From Venturia oleaginea (taxonomy: Eukaryota > Ascomycota > Dothideomycetes > Venturiales > Venturiaceae), in contig JABMLP010000022.1 of assembly GCA_013176395.1 (NCBI GenBank), forward strand, positions 806,001 to 870,000: a stretch of 64,000 nucleotides of DNA, given 5' to 3'. Under the pieces are notes generated by a model. The model ran no database searches. It had not been told where the DNA came from and saw only the letters and a program-made list of their open reading frames with translations. Both the position numbers and the translations under genes were made by a program. Positions 1-11,023 of the stretch are shown piece by piece; position 1 is the first letter of the stretch, and every line of letters starts with the position of its first letter.

Positions 1-2060
1 GGCTCCTGAATGCCATTCACCTTCCTCTGGATATCATTCCACCTCGAGATCGTATCTTCATTCGTATCCACGTTCGCCATGGAGTCCGAATCCTTAGCAT
101 AAAGATGAACAAGCTCCCACATAGATCGCAAAACAGCAACACCACCACCCTGGGTTTCCACGGTCCTGCCACGTCCACGATCATTAAGATCACGGCTTCC
201 CGCCGACACTCTCGGGAATGCGGGATCCTCCGGGCTCGTCCTGTTTCCGCTTGTGGCAGAAGGAGCATTTGAAAACATGCCGTCATTGAAAGGCTTCTGT
301 CCACCGTCAGAAATAGCCACATGTGGCGGCGTGATACCCAGTCCCTCGTTCCAACCTCGTCCCCATTTCTTCTCATCGCCCAATCCTTCATTACGATAAT
401 CTTCTGCGTCATCCACCATCTTCACTGGTGGCGTGCTCGTGCCATTCCAGATCCCAGCACCCCACCAAGCCCCATAGCGCCCTTCATCGTCTCTAGTACT
501 CATCGCGCCCCGCGCATTCCAGACCACCCAGCTAGCATACTCTTTACAGCTCTGTTGATGCAAACTCCTCTCGGTAGGACCTGCTGTAAAAGTCTTGCCT
601 GGCAAAGTGGGTGTCGTGGGAAGAGGTTCGCAGAAGAGTGTAAGGTGGTGGAAGTATATCCCTTTGAACGTTTGCCCGTTTTGGCTACACGAACCTCTCG
701 AATCGCAGATTTCTTCCAGAATGCCGTTTCGTCCCAGACCAGACCATTCCGGGTTGTGAGGAGAGGTCGATGATTTCCAGCCTGTAGCTTTGACGACGTT
801 CCGAACCAGCTTATGTCCATCCGCTAGGTAATCGAGATTGCCGGTCCCTTCCCATAGTCCTCGTAAGCCAGAAAGAAGAACGCCTTGATTGTATGTGTAT
901 ACCATCTCATTCCTCTCGTCGCATTTCCCAGTCCCAATGGTGCCATTTGGAAGCCAGCCAGCGATATGAAAGCCATCAACATATAGACCCTTGTCATTCG
1001 TCATATTCGAATTCTTAAGCCAATTATAAGCGCGGACAGCATTGGAGAGGTACATTGGATCGTGTGGTTTTGCAATGTCTGCCTTCTTGGTTTCGCCAGG
1101 CTCTGCACGGACACCGTCATCGTCGCCAGCTGTCGTTATGAACGGAGAGGGGTTACGGTCACCTGGGAAGTAGAGATACATTGCTACACTCGCGGAGATG
1201 TAGAGTTGATTGGTGATGGCGTTTTTGTAGGGTTCAAGGCGCGGGTTCCAGTTCATGCCTCCGCCACATAGCTTTGTATCCCATCCTTGACTCGCAAGCT
1301 GATAGAAGACATTCGCGCGATGTGCAAATGATGGCACAAATTGGTTGCCATACCATGCGCCCCCTCCCCACCCATCTTGCGAGGTTGGCCCACTGTAATG
1401 CGCATTGGAATGCATCTTGACAAACCTCACACTCTCCAGCCAGCCAAGCACAACCCATAGCATATCATCAAAAGCCTGCAAGCGAATCTCAAAGGCATTC
1501 TCTCCAAAGTAGTATGCCACAGATTGGGAGAAGTACTTGTTCACCTCATTCTCCACCTTTTCACCTTCGAGAATGATTGTACTTGGCTGGGTGGAAGCGG
1601 GCGGGAGGATGTAATCGAGAGAGCGTGTGAGGGAGAAGAGCGAGGCTGAGAGGAATGTGCCTATGACAGCACCAGTCCAGTCGATACTCGAGGGGTATTT
1701 GCCAACCCAGATGGCAAAGTAGTAGTCTTGTAATGTTTCGAGCGCATAGTGGAGTTCTTCGAGCGCATTGAAGGGAGGCCCGTAGGATGAGGGATTGATG
1801 TAGGAGGGAACGGTGGCGGTGGTCTGTGAACTCCAGGTGGCAGACTGCAATTTAGTGGTAGAAGCATTATATGCCGTATCTCTTTTTGAGAACGAAGACG
1901 TGGATGGGTCACTGCAGGACCAGAAGGTGCCAACCAACATGCAATGCGCCGACTCGAGCCCATGTATCCGCCAAAGAATGAAGAAGTCGAGCGTCGCAAG
2001 GCCTAGAAGAGCAAGCAAGCACCACTGCACGGCCCTGAGAATGCCACTGGAGGCTTTCAT
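1..2060 (-). CDS. GH76 family alpha-1,6-mannanase-like protein (partial, 3' end outside window)
   Basis: One uninterrupted frame of about 686 codons runs from an ATG at 2060 off the left edge, so the C-terminus is missing and no intron is needed. A hydrophobic stretch at about residues 10-32 looks like a signal anchor, so the protein probably sits in the secretory pathway or at the cell surface. The paired aspartates of GH76 are visible in FDDMLWVVLGWLE (about residue 197). Other family-typical stretches are GGGMNWN, VYTYNQGVLLSGL and LYVDGFHIAGW. GH76 enzymes cleave alpha-1,6-mannan backbones; fungal DFG5/DCW1-type members help attach GPI proteins to the wall. This protein is longer than DFG5 and has no GPI signal in view, so a secreted or membrane-tethered mannanase-like role is inferred. 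The family call is strong; the substrate is not shown. Confidence 0.85.
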   Translation of the reverse strand, partial: MKASSGILRAVQWCLLALLGLATLDFFILWRIHGLESAHCMLVGTFWSCSDPSTSSFSKRDTAYNASTTKLQSATWSSQTTATVPSYINPSSYGPPFNALEELHYALETLQDYYFAIWVGKYPSSIDWTGAVIGTFLSASLFSLTRSLDYILPPASTQPSTIILEGEKVENEVNKYFSQSVAYYFGENAFEIRLQAFDDMLWVVLGWLESVRFVKMHSNAHYSGPTSQDGWGGGAWYGNQFVPSFAHRANVFYQLASQGWDTKLCGGGMNWNPRLEPYKNAITNQLYISASVAMYLYFPGDRNPSPFITTAGDDDGVRAEPGETKKADIAKPHDPMYLSNAVRAYNWLKNSNMTNDKGLYVDGFHIAGWLPNGTIGTGKCDERNEMVYTYNQGVLLSGLRGLWEGTGNLDYLADGHKLVRNVVKATGWKSSTSPHNPEWSGLGRNGILEEICDSRGSCSQNGQTFKGIYFHHLTLFCEPLPTTPTLPGKTFTAGPTERSLHQQSCKEYASWVVWNARGAMSTRDDEGRYGAWWGAGIWNGTSTPPVKMVDDAEDYRNEGLGDEKKWGRGWNEGLGITPPHVAISDGGQKPFNDGMFSNAPSATSGNRTSPEDPAFPRVSAGSRDLNDRGRGRTVETQGGGVAVLRSMWELVHLYAKDSDSMANVDTNEDTISRWNDIQRKVNGIQE

Positions 2061-3029
2061 GGTGGAGGAACGGACTCGGCGTGTAGCGAGAGGCAAACAA
2101 AGAAAAGAAACAGTGTATACAATGGTTGATGGACAAGAAGAATGGCCAAAACAGGCACGCGAGATGCTCAAAGCTCAATCATGGTATGGTCTCCCCGTCT
2201 GTATGTAGCCAGCCAGCAGGATCACGAGTGGAGTTGTAAGGCGGAGCGATGGTAAGAAAGTGTTGTTGTAAGCATGCGGACTCGGCCACTATGGAACTAC
2301 TAATACTTGGCTTTTCCGCACGTTGGCACAAGGAGGCACGGGAGGGACGGAAATGGCCGCGATTCATGAAGCACCTGCGGTAGCCAGGACTTTAATTACC
2401 TGATCAAGTAATGGAAGCAGTAATAAACATTGCTACTTGTCCACCAATCACATGGGTACAACTATCTATCTTCTATCAGGACTCATTGAGAATACCGTGC
2501 CAGCTAAGCCAAAAAGACTGCAATACGAGCAACTGCTCGTATGCCTGCGGTATTCAATGCATATCCCTGACATCTTCAGCTGTCTTTGACCTCGGGTCGA
2601 CTTCCAACATCATAAACATTTCTCGTTTCCGACACTTTCTCCTCTCAATGATGACCTATTTGACTCAATGTTGATGAAAGGTAGAGCATTGAATCAGGAG
2701 CCTGTTCTTAAGTTATTCCTTTAGTCACGTGAGCGCGGACCCCTATCTGTACTAGCGTGACGGATATCAGATACATCAGCGCGACTGAGCTCATGACAAC
2801 AAACAGCAAACAACAAACAGCAAACAACAAACAGCAAACAACAACAAAATTTTCTCTCGCATCGCTATCGGAGCATCTCCTCTTGGTTCAAGTATCATCT
2901 ACTCTTCCCAGCAACTCTGACTTGGCTTTCGGCTTGGTGTGTCAGTATCGCGAGAAGCAGTCACAAAGTTTCTGGGGTCTTTTTGAAAGGAATTGCCAGG
3001 AATCTGTCGCTACTGATATTGACTCTATT
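2061..3029. other. Divergent intergenic region between GH76 and F-box genes
   Basis: This stretch holds the two divergent promoters. A short frame continues upstream of the F-box start (from 2757), but it runs through a low-complexity repeat and looks like 5' leader. No other gene was seen. Confidence 0.5.
2798..2839. repeat. 14-bp microrepeat, three copies
   Basis: The unit aacaaacagcaaac is repeated three times without change, then decays into aacaac. It lies in the probable 5' leader of the F-box gene. The A/C-rich composition would make an unstructured leader. Confidence 0.9.
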
Positions 3030-4583
3030 ATGATAAACCAAACTGATAATGCTCACAGAAAGAACGACACAATGTCGGACACCGACGGGATGTCATTTCA
3101 AATGCTCGCTCTTCCCAACGAGCTTGTGCAAAACATTGCTTCGCAACTCGAAGACAATGACATGTACAACATACGTCTATCTTGCCGGGAACTACGAGTT
3201 AAGACTTTGCACGTGTTCAAAGAACGGTACTTCTCTCTCCGAGAGGTTTGGATCGAACGAAAATCCCTGTCCACGCTGGTCGATATCTCAAAACAAGAAG
3301 TCCTCGCTGATGCTGTTCGCTCTGTCTTCGTTACATGCCATCATGTGGCCTACTCGGCGGTCTGTGCAAGCCGTAATTACGACTCTGTACAAGCTGGACA
3401 TGACGAAGACGACCGAGCCAGAGTAGTTCGCGATCTCTACGATGACCAAGAAATCCTGCGAGATGACGGAAGTGCCATGTTGATGCTCAGCCAAGCATTT
3501 ACTCGATTCCACAACCTTCAACTGGTTGAGCTTGGAGACGGTTACCGAGCATTTGAAATAGTCAAACCATCCGAGGAAATTGACGACGGGACTCTCATCA
3601 ATCATGACGATGAGAAAGACGAAGACAGCATCGAGATCGACCATGAAACCGAATACCAACGCGAGATAAATGCAGAAAATGATGGCGGTTATCCTGGCTA
3701 CTTCCCCGACAAGAGGGCACCGTGGCTCTCCAAGAGTATGGTCAAATTTGAGGCCGAGCACGGGGCCTTCTTGAACTATTGGATGCATGACTTGCATTGG
3801 CATCTGCATCCTCTTTGGGTCATCATTTGGAAGGCGATTCAGTTCAGTGGCGTGCAGCTGCAGCGATTCAACTATCAGCACACCCATGCCCTGACTCCAC
3901 ACATGTTGTGCGGCTTCTCGAGCATGGCGCTCCATGATCTGAGAACAACGTCAACGAGCAGCATCTCGACACTTCGTTTAGACATTGCTCTTCCTGAGAC
4001 AGTAGAGGGTCAAGAACAATGGGACACATCGTTTCCAGCCTTCATCTCTGTATTCACAGGCCTTCGCACTCTTATCCTCAACTTCGACAATCGTCCGACG
4101 ACTCCACGAACATTCGCCAAGGTGGTGAAACATTTTCCCAGGCTACAGCACTTGCGTACACTTCATCTTAAGAGAGCTCCAATCAAGCCTGAGTATCTAC
4201 TTTGTCTTCTCCAAAAGTTCGAAAACCTGTTGGATCTGAAATTACAGAACATCAACCTGATCAAGCACGAGCGTGATGATTGGGCAGAAACTCAAGCTTG
4301 GCAAATGGTTCTCAAAGCTATAGCTTCTGATCTTCGACTGGAGCACCTCTTCGTCCATAACATGTTGGAGTTGAACAAGTACCTCGGTTTCGATATGAGG
4401 TATCCCGGCGAAGTTGGCAGCAAGACGCATGGTTGTATGGAGTTCAAAGGAGCAAGAGTTACCGAGAATATTTGTGTAGCCGCTAAGAGCGTTGTGGTCA
4501 ATGAGGCGCAGAACAAGATGGTAGCTCGCTGGGCCGACCTGAAGTATCAAGAGTACGGTTATCACTACGAGGGCGAGCATTGA
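3030..4583 (+). CDS. F-box domain protein
   Basis: A single-exon protein of 517 aa if the ATG at 3030 is used. The frame is open from 2757, but the first 91 codons are low complexity and lack conservation-like character; ATG 3072 is another candidate. An F-box is visible at about residues 25-65 (MLALPNELVQNIASQL, then RLSCRELR). A fungal-type variable region follows, with an acidic patch (EEIDDGTLINHDDEKDEDS) and leucine-rich stretches such as LRTLHLKRAPIKPEYL and FENLLDLKLQNINL that resemble degenerate LRRs. F-box proteins join Skp1-Cullin1 ligases and choose substrates, so this is a likely substrate receptor with unknown target. It converges on the GH5 gene, with stop codons about 370 bp apart. 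Confidence 0.8.
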   Translation: MINQTDNAHRKNDTMSDTDGMSFQMLALPNELVQNIASQLEDNDMYNIRLSCRELRVKTLHVFKERYFSLREVWIERKSLSTLVDISKQEVLADAVRSVFVTCHHVAYSAVCASRNYDSVQAGHDEDDRARVVRDLYDDQEILRDDGSAMLMLSQAFTRFHNLQLVELGDGYRAFEIVKPSEEIDDGTLINHDDEKDEDSIEIDHETEYQREINAENDGGYPGYFPDKRAPWLSKSMVKFEAEHGAFLNYWMHDLHWHLHPLWVIIWKAIQFSGVQLQRFNYQHTHALTPHMLCGFSSMALHDLRTTSTSSISTLRLDIALPETVEGQEQWDTSFPAFISVFTGLRTLILNFDNRPTTPRTFAKVVKHFPRLQHLRTLHLKRAPIKPEYLLCLLQKFENLLDLKLQNINLIKHERDDWAETQAWQMVLKAIASDLRLEHLFVHNMLELNKYLGFDMRYPGEVGSKTHGCMEFKGARVTENICVAAKSVVVNEAQNKMVARWADLKYQEYGYHYEGEH

Positions 4584-4950
4584 TGAGCTTGGCGCATTGG
4601 ACGGAACACGACTGGATCAGGTTTATTTGTATAACACGGACATGAAAGTCGTTTTGGAGGACGATTTGGGCCTGTGACATACATATCACTGAGGAAGACG
4701 GCTGGAAATGCGATTGGGGAGTCTGTAAATATTTTTGTCTGTCAACGAGGAGATGTACTATCGCAGTACGATAACTCAACAGTGCCAAACATTCGATTAC
4801 TTCCCCGTCAGCCACACATTGTCTCACCAATGCTATGTATATCATACAAACCCCTCCTTCTCCCGACAGCGAACGGGGTATACGAAGCAACCAACGCTTA
4901 CCGACAAGCATACGAATAGGAAAACCCACCCCACCCCCGCCCCACTCGAA
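4584..4950. other. Convergent 3' intergenic region
   Basis: This is 3' UTR space between the F-box gene and the GH5 gene. Only short overlapping frames occur here and none looks coding. Confidence 0.5.
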
Positions 4951-6288
4951 TCACCGACACTGCCCAGGATACTTCCTCGACGTAAGCGGCAAGGGGAAAA
5001 CCTCATTCTTCAACATATCAGCCATATCCCACCCAGGCGCGCCCTCGGTCTTCCATGTCCAAAATATCCAGCCCTCCCTACTCTCATACGAATCCAACTG
5101 CGCCTCGACGTACTTCCTCGTCTGCATCTTTACCTCCGGACTCCAGGACGCAGTACTACCGCTTCGCAGACCGGCGCAGGATCCGATGACCGAACTGCCC
5201 TCGAAGGAACCGTCGTATCGCGCGCCTTTGGTAACCCCGTTTAGATATTTTGTGCAATCTGTTAGTGCGCCGCTCCATTCGCCCGAGACGATGAATTTGG
5301 TGGCGTTGCGCATTTCGGCGCCGAAGTTGCAGGCTGCTTTTACGTGGGCGGCGGGGGAGAGGGCGATGACGTCCAGGCCGAAGATTTGGTAGTGATGGGT
5401 ATCTTGGAGGAGGTTTCCGGGGGCGGTCCAATTGTTCCAGAAGACGGTTCCTTGGAAGGCGTCGTGGAAGACTGTTACTAGGTTTGGTTTGGCGAGGGCT
5501 GCGGCGCCGGTGGTGTAGAAGCTTTTTATTCCGGTGACGTTTAGCCTTGGGCCGAAAGGTTCGTTTAGGAGTTGGATGGAGGCTACTGCTGGGTGGGCGG
5601 CGTGGTCGTCGCGGATTTTGTTGAGGACGTCGAGGGTGTGCTGGACTGTGTTTCCTTGTTGCCATCGGATTGGTCCCAGGCGTCCTGAGTTGTCGAATCC
5701 GTTTTGAGATCCAGAGGCGCCGTGGAGATCGATCATTACTTTTAGACCGGCATCTTGTGCCCAGTCGAGTGCTTTGGCAAAAAATTCGTAGGCACCCTGG
5801 ACGAATGGCTCGCCTTCGATGGGTATAATGCTCCAGTATCCAATTGGTAGTCTGATGTGGTTCATACCAGCAGCTGCGATGGCCTTAAAGTCGGCTGGCG
5901 TTATGAATGTACTCCAATGCGCGGTGAGACGTTTCTTGGCTTCCGCCACGCCGAGCGTGGCACAGAATGTCCATTCGTCCACGGCAGCTCCACCAATCGC
6001 ATCAAAAAGTGAAGGGGTTATCCAGGGTTCAAGAAGGAACCTAGATGTCAGGTCAGCATCTACATTAAATACATAAACGATTGAGAACAATGGACTTACC
6101 ATCCTCCAAGGTTTACGCCGCGGACTTTTTCTTTGCCAAAGGGAAATTTGAGTACTGCGTCAGTTCCGTTTCTACGCGGAATGTGAGCATGAGGTTAGAA
6201 GAGGGAGACCAGGAACGTACGCTGTTGGAAGCGCTTGCGCAATGCCTGCAAGGCATGCAGTTGCAAAGGTAAGCAACGAGGAACGCAT
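4951..6288 (-). CDS. Secreted exo-1,3-beta-glucanase, GH5 (EXG1-type)
   Basis: Three exons on the minus strand (6288-6221, 6171-6100, 6040-4951) give 409 aa. The first exon encodes a clean signal peptide ending near IAQALPTA. The second exon leads into the family signature VRGVNLGGW, whose Trp codon is split by the second intron. Catalytic residues are visible: the acid/base Glu in LLNEPFGP and the nucleophile Glu in VSGEWSGA. Further GH5_9 motifs are HIRLPIGYW, MIDLHGASGSQNGFDNSG and GWIFWTWKTE. The length matches EXG1-like enzymes, which release glucose from the non-reducing ends of wall beta-1,3-glucan outside the cell. Intron donors are GTACGT and GTAAGT and the acceptors are CGTAG and TCTAG. 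With the GH76 gene and the KRE9-like gene it makes this end of the window rich in wall functions. Confidence 0.93.
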
Positions 6289-9004
6289 GGTGAAAGCGAA
6301 GTCGCGCAGCCAACTACGTCGTAACGAGGTGTCTGTTCAGGGCTGTCTTTTTGTACCGGCCAAATTCCAAAGATTGGTGCTCGAGCCCTCGGAACAACGC
6401 ACCAGGATGGCCGCTTTGTAATGCCAAGGACCAAGGAACTATGTGAAGATAGTGGAGGTGGAGATGAGGGTGATATTCTTGTGTTGAAAAAGTAGAGTTT
6501 AGATGAACTTAACATATTAACAAATGCTGCTCAGCCCCCATTGTTTGACCTCGACCATGCATATAATGTGGACACTGGTTAAGAAGAATGTTGTGACTAA
6601 AGAAACTATTGCCCAAGTACTCCTAACGAGTCGGAATGAAGGTCAATCCCTCATACAACGTGACGGAACAGGTCACAAACATGACTTAACATGCCCAGTC
6701 CCCAAGAAACAGCATCCCGACGCACTTGGTGACCTTGTCTTTGACTTCTCAGTGGACGGGAATGCTAGAGATCCTGTCATCTGGAACAACCAACCATAGT
6801 CATGGCATCACTTTCGGAGAATCTTTCTGGAGCAAGCAGGACGCTGCGAAACAAAAGTCCAAGAAGTCGATGCAGGGCCTCAGAAACGCTGTTGTTACTG
6901 GAGCATCGGGAACGACTAAGCTGCCTTGTAAGGGGCCCGATGAAGTCTTGGGTCTTCTCTCGAAGGCTACGCGGTGGGTATCATGCGCCAACTGCATCCA
7001 TTCTGCAGGGCCCTGGGTAGATAATGTCATGGCTGGAGTAGTGGTGAATATGCAGTGGTTGGTGTGGTGAGATGTCGAGAATCCGATCGACATGGAGAAA
7101 ACGCGCATTTGGCTTAGCTAGTCCCGATTGCATCCCTCTGTAGGAAATAATCAGCTTGCTACTGCTGCAGGGCGCTCGTTCTGTTCGACTTCACCGACTT
7201 CACCGACTTCACGTTTGATGATGTGCAGGCAAGGTGATGGAGAACAACACGGCAATGGAAATTATTGATAGGAAGTTCCTGGCCTGGTTAAGATTGCGCT
7301 TCAATGGAACCACATCAGAGCGGGTTTCTTCCGAAGAGCTTCTAGAAGATCGCAATCACGGCTCATTTGAAGATTCACGGGTGAGACCATGCCTATGGTA
7401 TTAGTCATTACCGCTTCTTTAGTACTACTGCTACCCCAGCCCAGCTTTTCCCAGTGTGTGACCAAGTGACGATGCGGTTCCAGCATTTCGACGGTGATCT
7501 GTGGACAAGTTGGGTTTGTTCTGCGCTGCTGCGTTTGACAGGAAACCTGCACCATGTGCTCATGTCATGTCCTCTGAACTCGCAGTCCAAGCAAGGGAAA
7601 TCTACAAACTATGAGCTGGGAGGACACAGAGAGATTCGTGGTCAAGATTGAGGATTCTTCAAAGGAAGATATCGCTGTCCACCTCAGGCTTGTCAAACAA
7701 ATCCTTCCTTTTCGCCATGTCAAGGTAAAGCCCATGGAGAATCAGGATCTAAAGACACACAATCGCTTTGCTATTGAAGCTTGAATGAGGAGCAGATTCC
7801 AGTGTGCGAGAGAGAAAGAGAAGCACGACTAGTATCGTACTTATGGCCAGCACTATTTCTACTACACATTTGGAAGAGTCTTCTTTTTACCGGAACTTCC
7901 GAGTCTAAGCGCGATTTCTGAACTCATTCTTTCGCCTCCTATCGGTATGGAATGTGTGGTAGGAAAATCAGTTGTGTAGTAGGCCAATCGGAATGTGTAG
8001 TGGAAATAGTGCTGGCCTACTTTATGAGACATGTCTGAACTGCTGATTGTCTATGTTTCTCTTTTCATTTCCGCCTAACCTTCATCTATCCAACCATGAG
8101 TAAACGAGATTGAATCTCGGCCTGTCGTACATGGTCTCACGAGATCAGATTCGGGGCCCTTGTCATCATCGAAAGATGAGTGGACTGATTGGCTTCCAGT
8201 CGGAAAGCGCAGGGTGTAAGTCACGATGGATGGGTCAGAGTTGTTCATTATACGTTCGCGCAATGATAGGTGATGGACTCAGCCTTTTCGTACGAGTAGA
8301 ACCAGGGTGTGCATGATGTGAGCCTTACTCGGATGGCTGGGGGATCTTGGAGCGAACAGAAGCAAATGACGATTGCGGACACTCTTGGCCGGACCCGCGA
8401 GGAATAAAGGGCTGCAGGTGGTTTCCGAGTACGAGGACCGGAGATGAGGGCGACTGCAATCTTGTTGGTGGCTTGCTTGAACGAGACAGGCCGTTTTGGC
8501 AATGTGAGGTTCAAGGCAAGAGGGTTAGAATGGACGGAAATGTCTTGAGGGAGAGGTTTGCCTGTTGGGTAGAATCAGATAGCATGGCCTCGTACTGTAG
8601 ATAGTAGAACGGTGAACGCGCCTGAACCCCAGCGACTCCCGATAGATTGAGGCATGGGACGCTGCTCTCCCTATGGGCGGAAGAGTTCCAAGCCACGCAA
8701 TTTAAAACTTTGACCGGCACCAGCAAACAACGGCAGGGTAGCAGCTCTAAAATAGATTTCAGCCTAGCTCGCAACCCCTTTGAGCGACCCCTTGCCCTTC
8801 GCTGTGCAGCTGGAAATCTCATTACTAGAGACCTTCGCCCACCTCCACCACGCGCGACAAAGTCTTTCCTTTGACATACATCCTACTGCCTTCGAGCTAA
8901 AGTCACTCTTTTACAGCAATTCCAGTCACTCTTTTAATACCACCTTCTCCACCCAAGACACTTTTCGTCCTTAATCTTTACGACACAACACGCTTCAGAT
9001 CAAA
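6289..9004. other. Long intergenic region without a recognised gene
   Basis: About 2.7 kb between the divergent GH5 and KRE9-like genes. Frames on both strands are short and none shows family motifs or plausible exon chains. A 9-bp tandem repeat (gacttcacc, three copies, last base changed) lies at 7187-7213. The 100 bp before 9005 is C/T-rich, as in many ascomycete promoters. Confidence 0.5.
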
Positions 9005-9877
9005 ATGCAGTTCCAATTCGCCCTCCTCGCAGCTTGCGCTGCCATTGTCTCCGCAGTCGCACCCGTAAATGCCCCTTGGTGAATAAATGAATGCAATCGC
9101 TAACATTCGGATCAGACCACCCAGTGCACTGACGGCTGCAACCCAATTGCCCTCCCAGGCTTGGGCCAGAACGTACCCGTTGGCGCTCCATTCACCATCA
9201 CCTGGACCCCAACCACCAAGGGCACCGTGTCCATCCAGCTTCTCAAGGGACCATCCACCAATGTTGTCCCTCTCGGTCCTCAGATCGTCTCCGGAATCCC
9301 CAACACTGGTTCCTACTCCTGGACTCCAGCTTCTGACCTCGAGCAAAGCCTTGGATCTGGGTACGGTCTCCAGCTGATCAGTGACATTGACGGAACCTTC
9401 CAATACTCCGTCCAGTTCGGTATCTCCAACAATGCTCCAGTAAGCAGCAGCAGCGCATCTTCTTCTGCCCCGGCTACTTCTTCTGCCCCGGCTTCTTCTC
9501 CTGCCCCGGATTATTCTTCTGCCCCAGCTTCTTCTGCTGCTCCAAGTATGCCAGCCGGCGGCGACTACGGATATGCTGCCCCATCCAGCCCATCCAACGG
9601 TACTACCGCATACCTTCCATCCCGCACCATCTCCAAGTATGTCGTTGCACCTACTGGCTACCCATTGGGCAACTCCTCCGTCATTGCTCCAACCGGGTCC
9701 TTGACCGTTCCATCTTCCCTCAAGCCAACCACCGCGGCCAACTCTACCTCAGGAGCCGCTGCTGCCTCTACCGCAGTCACATCATCGAGGCCAGTCGCAA
9801 CTGGTGCCGCATCTCAGCTCGGCATGTCTTTCGGTGGTGCCGTCGTTGCTCTTGCCGGTGCCGTCTTTGTACTATGA
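9005..9877 (+). CDS. GPI-anchored KRE9/KNH-like wall protein
   Basis: Two exons (9005-9064, 9116-9877) give 273 aa. The first exon is nearly all signal peptide (MQFQFALLAACAAIVSAVA). The intron has donor GTAAAT, branch point GCTAAC and acceptor TCAG. The mature N-terminus begins TTQCTDGCNP. The KRE9/KNH (PF10342-like) fold follows: PVGAPFTITWTPTT, VSIQLLKGPS, GSYSWTP and GYGLQLISDIDGTFQYS. Next comes a Ser/Ala/Pro linker with repeated SSAPA units, likely heavily O-glycosylated. The C-terminus is hydrophobic after small residues (SFGGAVVALAGAVFVL), consistent with GPI attachment. Family members are surface proteins linked to wall beta-1,6-glucan. The role here is inferred from the family. Confidence 0.85.
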
Positions 9878-11023
9878 ACCGTCTAATAAAAAGGGTTGGG
9901 TTTTATGTTTATACTTAATGGGTGTTGGCAAGGCGGGCCGAGAGCGCCATGCTATCTCTGTTGTTTGCTGCATTTTGGGACCATATGCCATTGGCTTGCT
10001 TGCATTTGAAGGAGTAGCTGCTGCACGACGTATGGTTGTTTTTCGAATTTCTCTTCCCGCCGTGGTAGATATACGGATCTTCTTCGACAATGCCTAATGT
10101 TTTTTGTAACTTGAGCTGTTAAGGGAGTGGTACCATGTACTTTCGTAGTCGATATATACCCCAAAGCGCATCTTGTTCTATATTACTGCATTATCCCCTA
10201 ACCTCGTGTCGAGTGAAATTCGATACTGTCTGCTGATTATTGCTGAGCGTGATTTTGTAGACGCGATGAGGTTAAGTGAAGTTCAAACAACCTGCAGTGG
10301 TCGAAAGTTGGCAATGCGGTATAACGTTCAAACCCACTCAGTGCATGGAATAATACCCTTTGTGTTCCCGGTGTTTGATTCTCAGCCTCATCCATATTCG
10401 GACTTGTTTATCGCCATCACGTTCTATATCAACCATTGGCTTATGCGGTGGGCTTGGGTCATCCCAACAATATCGCTCTCCTCTCTTAGGATTTCTCAAA
10501 TACCTGCCAACTCAGTCAGCGTGCCGATCGAGTATTACCTTACAAACTACAAATTTATCTTAACTTCTTGAAAGACATTGTTAAACTTCTAGCATTTCTT
10601 GAATATTTGATGTTGCCAGAAACCTATTCAATTGAGATGACTAGCCTGTGAGGTGACTTCGACAATGTTTACATGTATCCAATTTGTTTGTTTGTTGACA
10701 CTTCAAGTCTGAGTTGGGATTGCCTGTCTCAGTAATACCATCCACCTTGCAATCTCATTCCAAGACATCCTAGGGACGCGTTTTAAAGTTTATCGATTTG
10801 TCAAATTAGATCGGTGACGTGTAGTTGCTGTAGCAATCCGCGCCTCCGTGTCTTCTGGGCTGGAATTGCTACGAACGACCAACAAAACACCAACCATCAC
10901 GTCTTTTCAAGACCAGACGATCACAATCCTCACGCAAGACTCGAGAAGTTCAACGAGTAAACCCATCGCGTCTCGTCTGTCCATCTTCAACCAGGCCGTC
11001 CTTCTCCGAGGCGGGCAGTCAAC
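9878..11023. other. Intergenic region and DBF2-type kinase 5' leader
   Basis: No convincing gene. The last about 170 bp are C/A-rich and look like 5' UTR of the kinase gene. Short frames at 10173-10571 and 10848-11234 have no family features, and the second overlaps the kinase start in another frame. Confidence 0.5.

Noticed and set aside
3288..3935. 215-codon antisense frame within the F-box gene
   Set aside because: No motif; it mirrors the high-quality F-box coding frame.
5156..5665. Long Arg/Pro-rich minus-strand frame inside the GH5 gene
   Set aside because: It is a phase shift of the GH5 exon on the same strand, and its extreme composition is a codon-shift artefact.
9161..9877. Start of the KRE9-like protein within the second exon
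   Set aside because: An upstream exon with a perfect signal peptide and an in-frame intron gives a better start at 9005.
10173..10571. 132-codon frame in the KRE9-DBF2 interval
   Set aside because: No recognisable domain, hydrophobic and irregular composition, and no supporting splice or start context.
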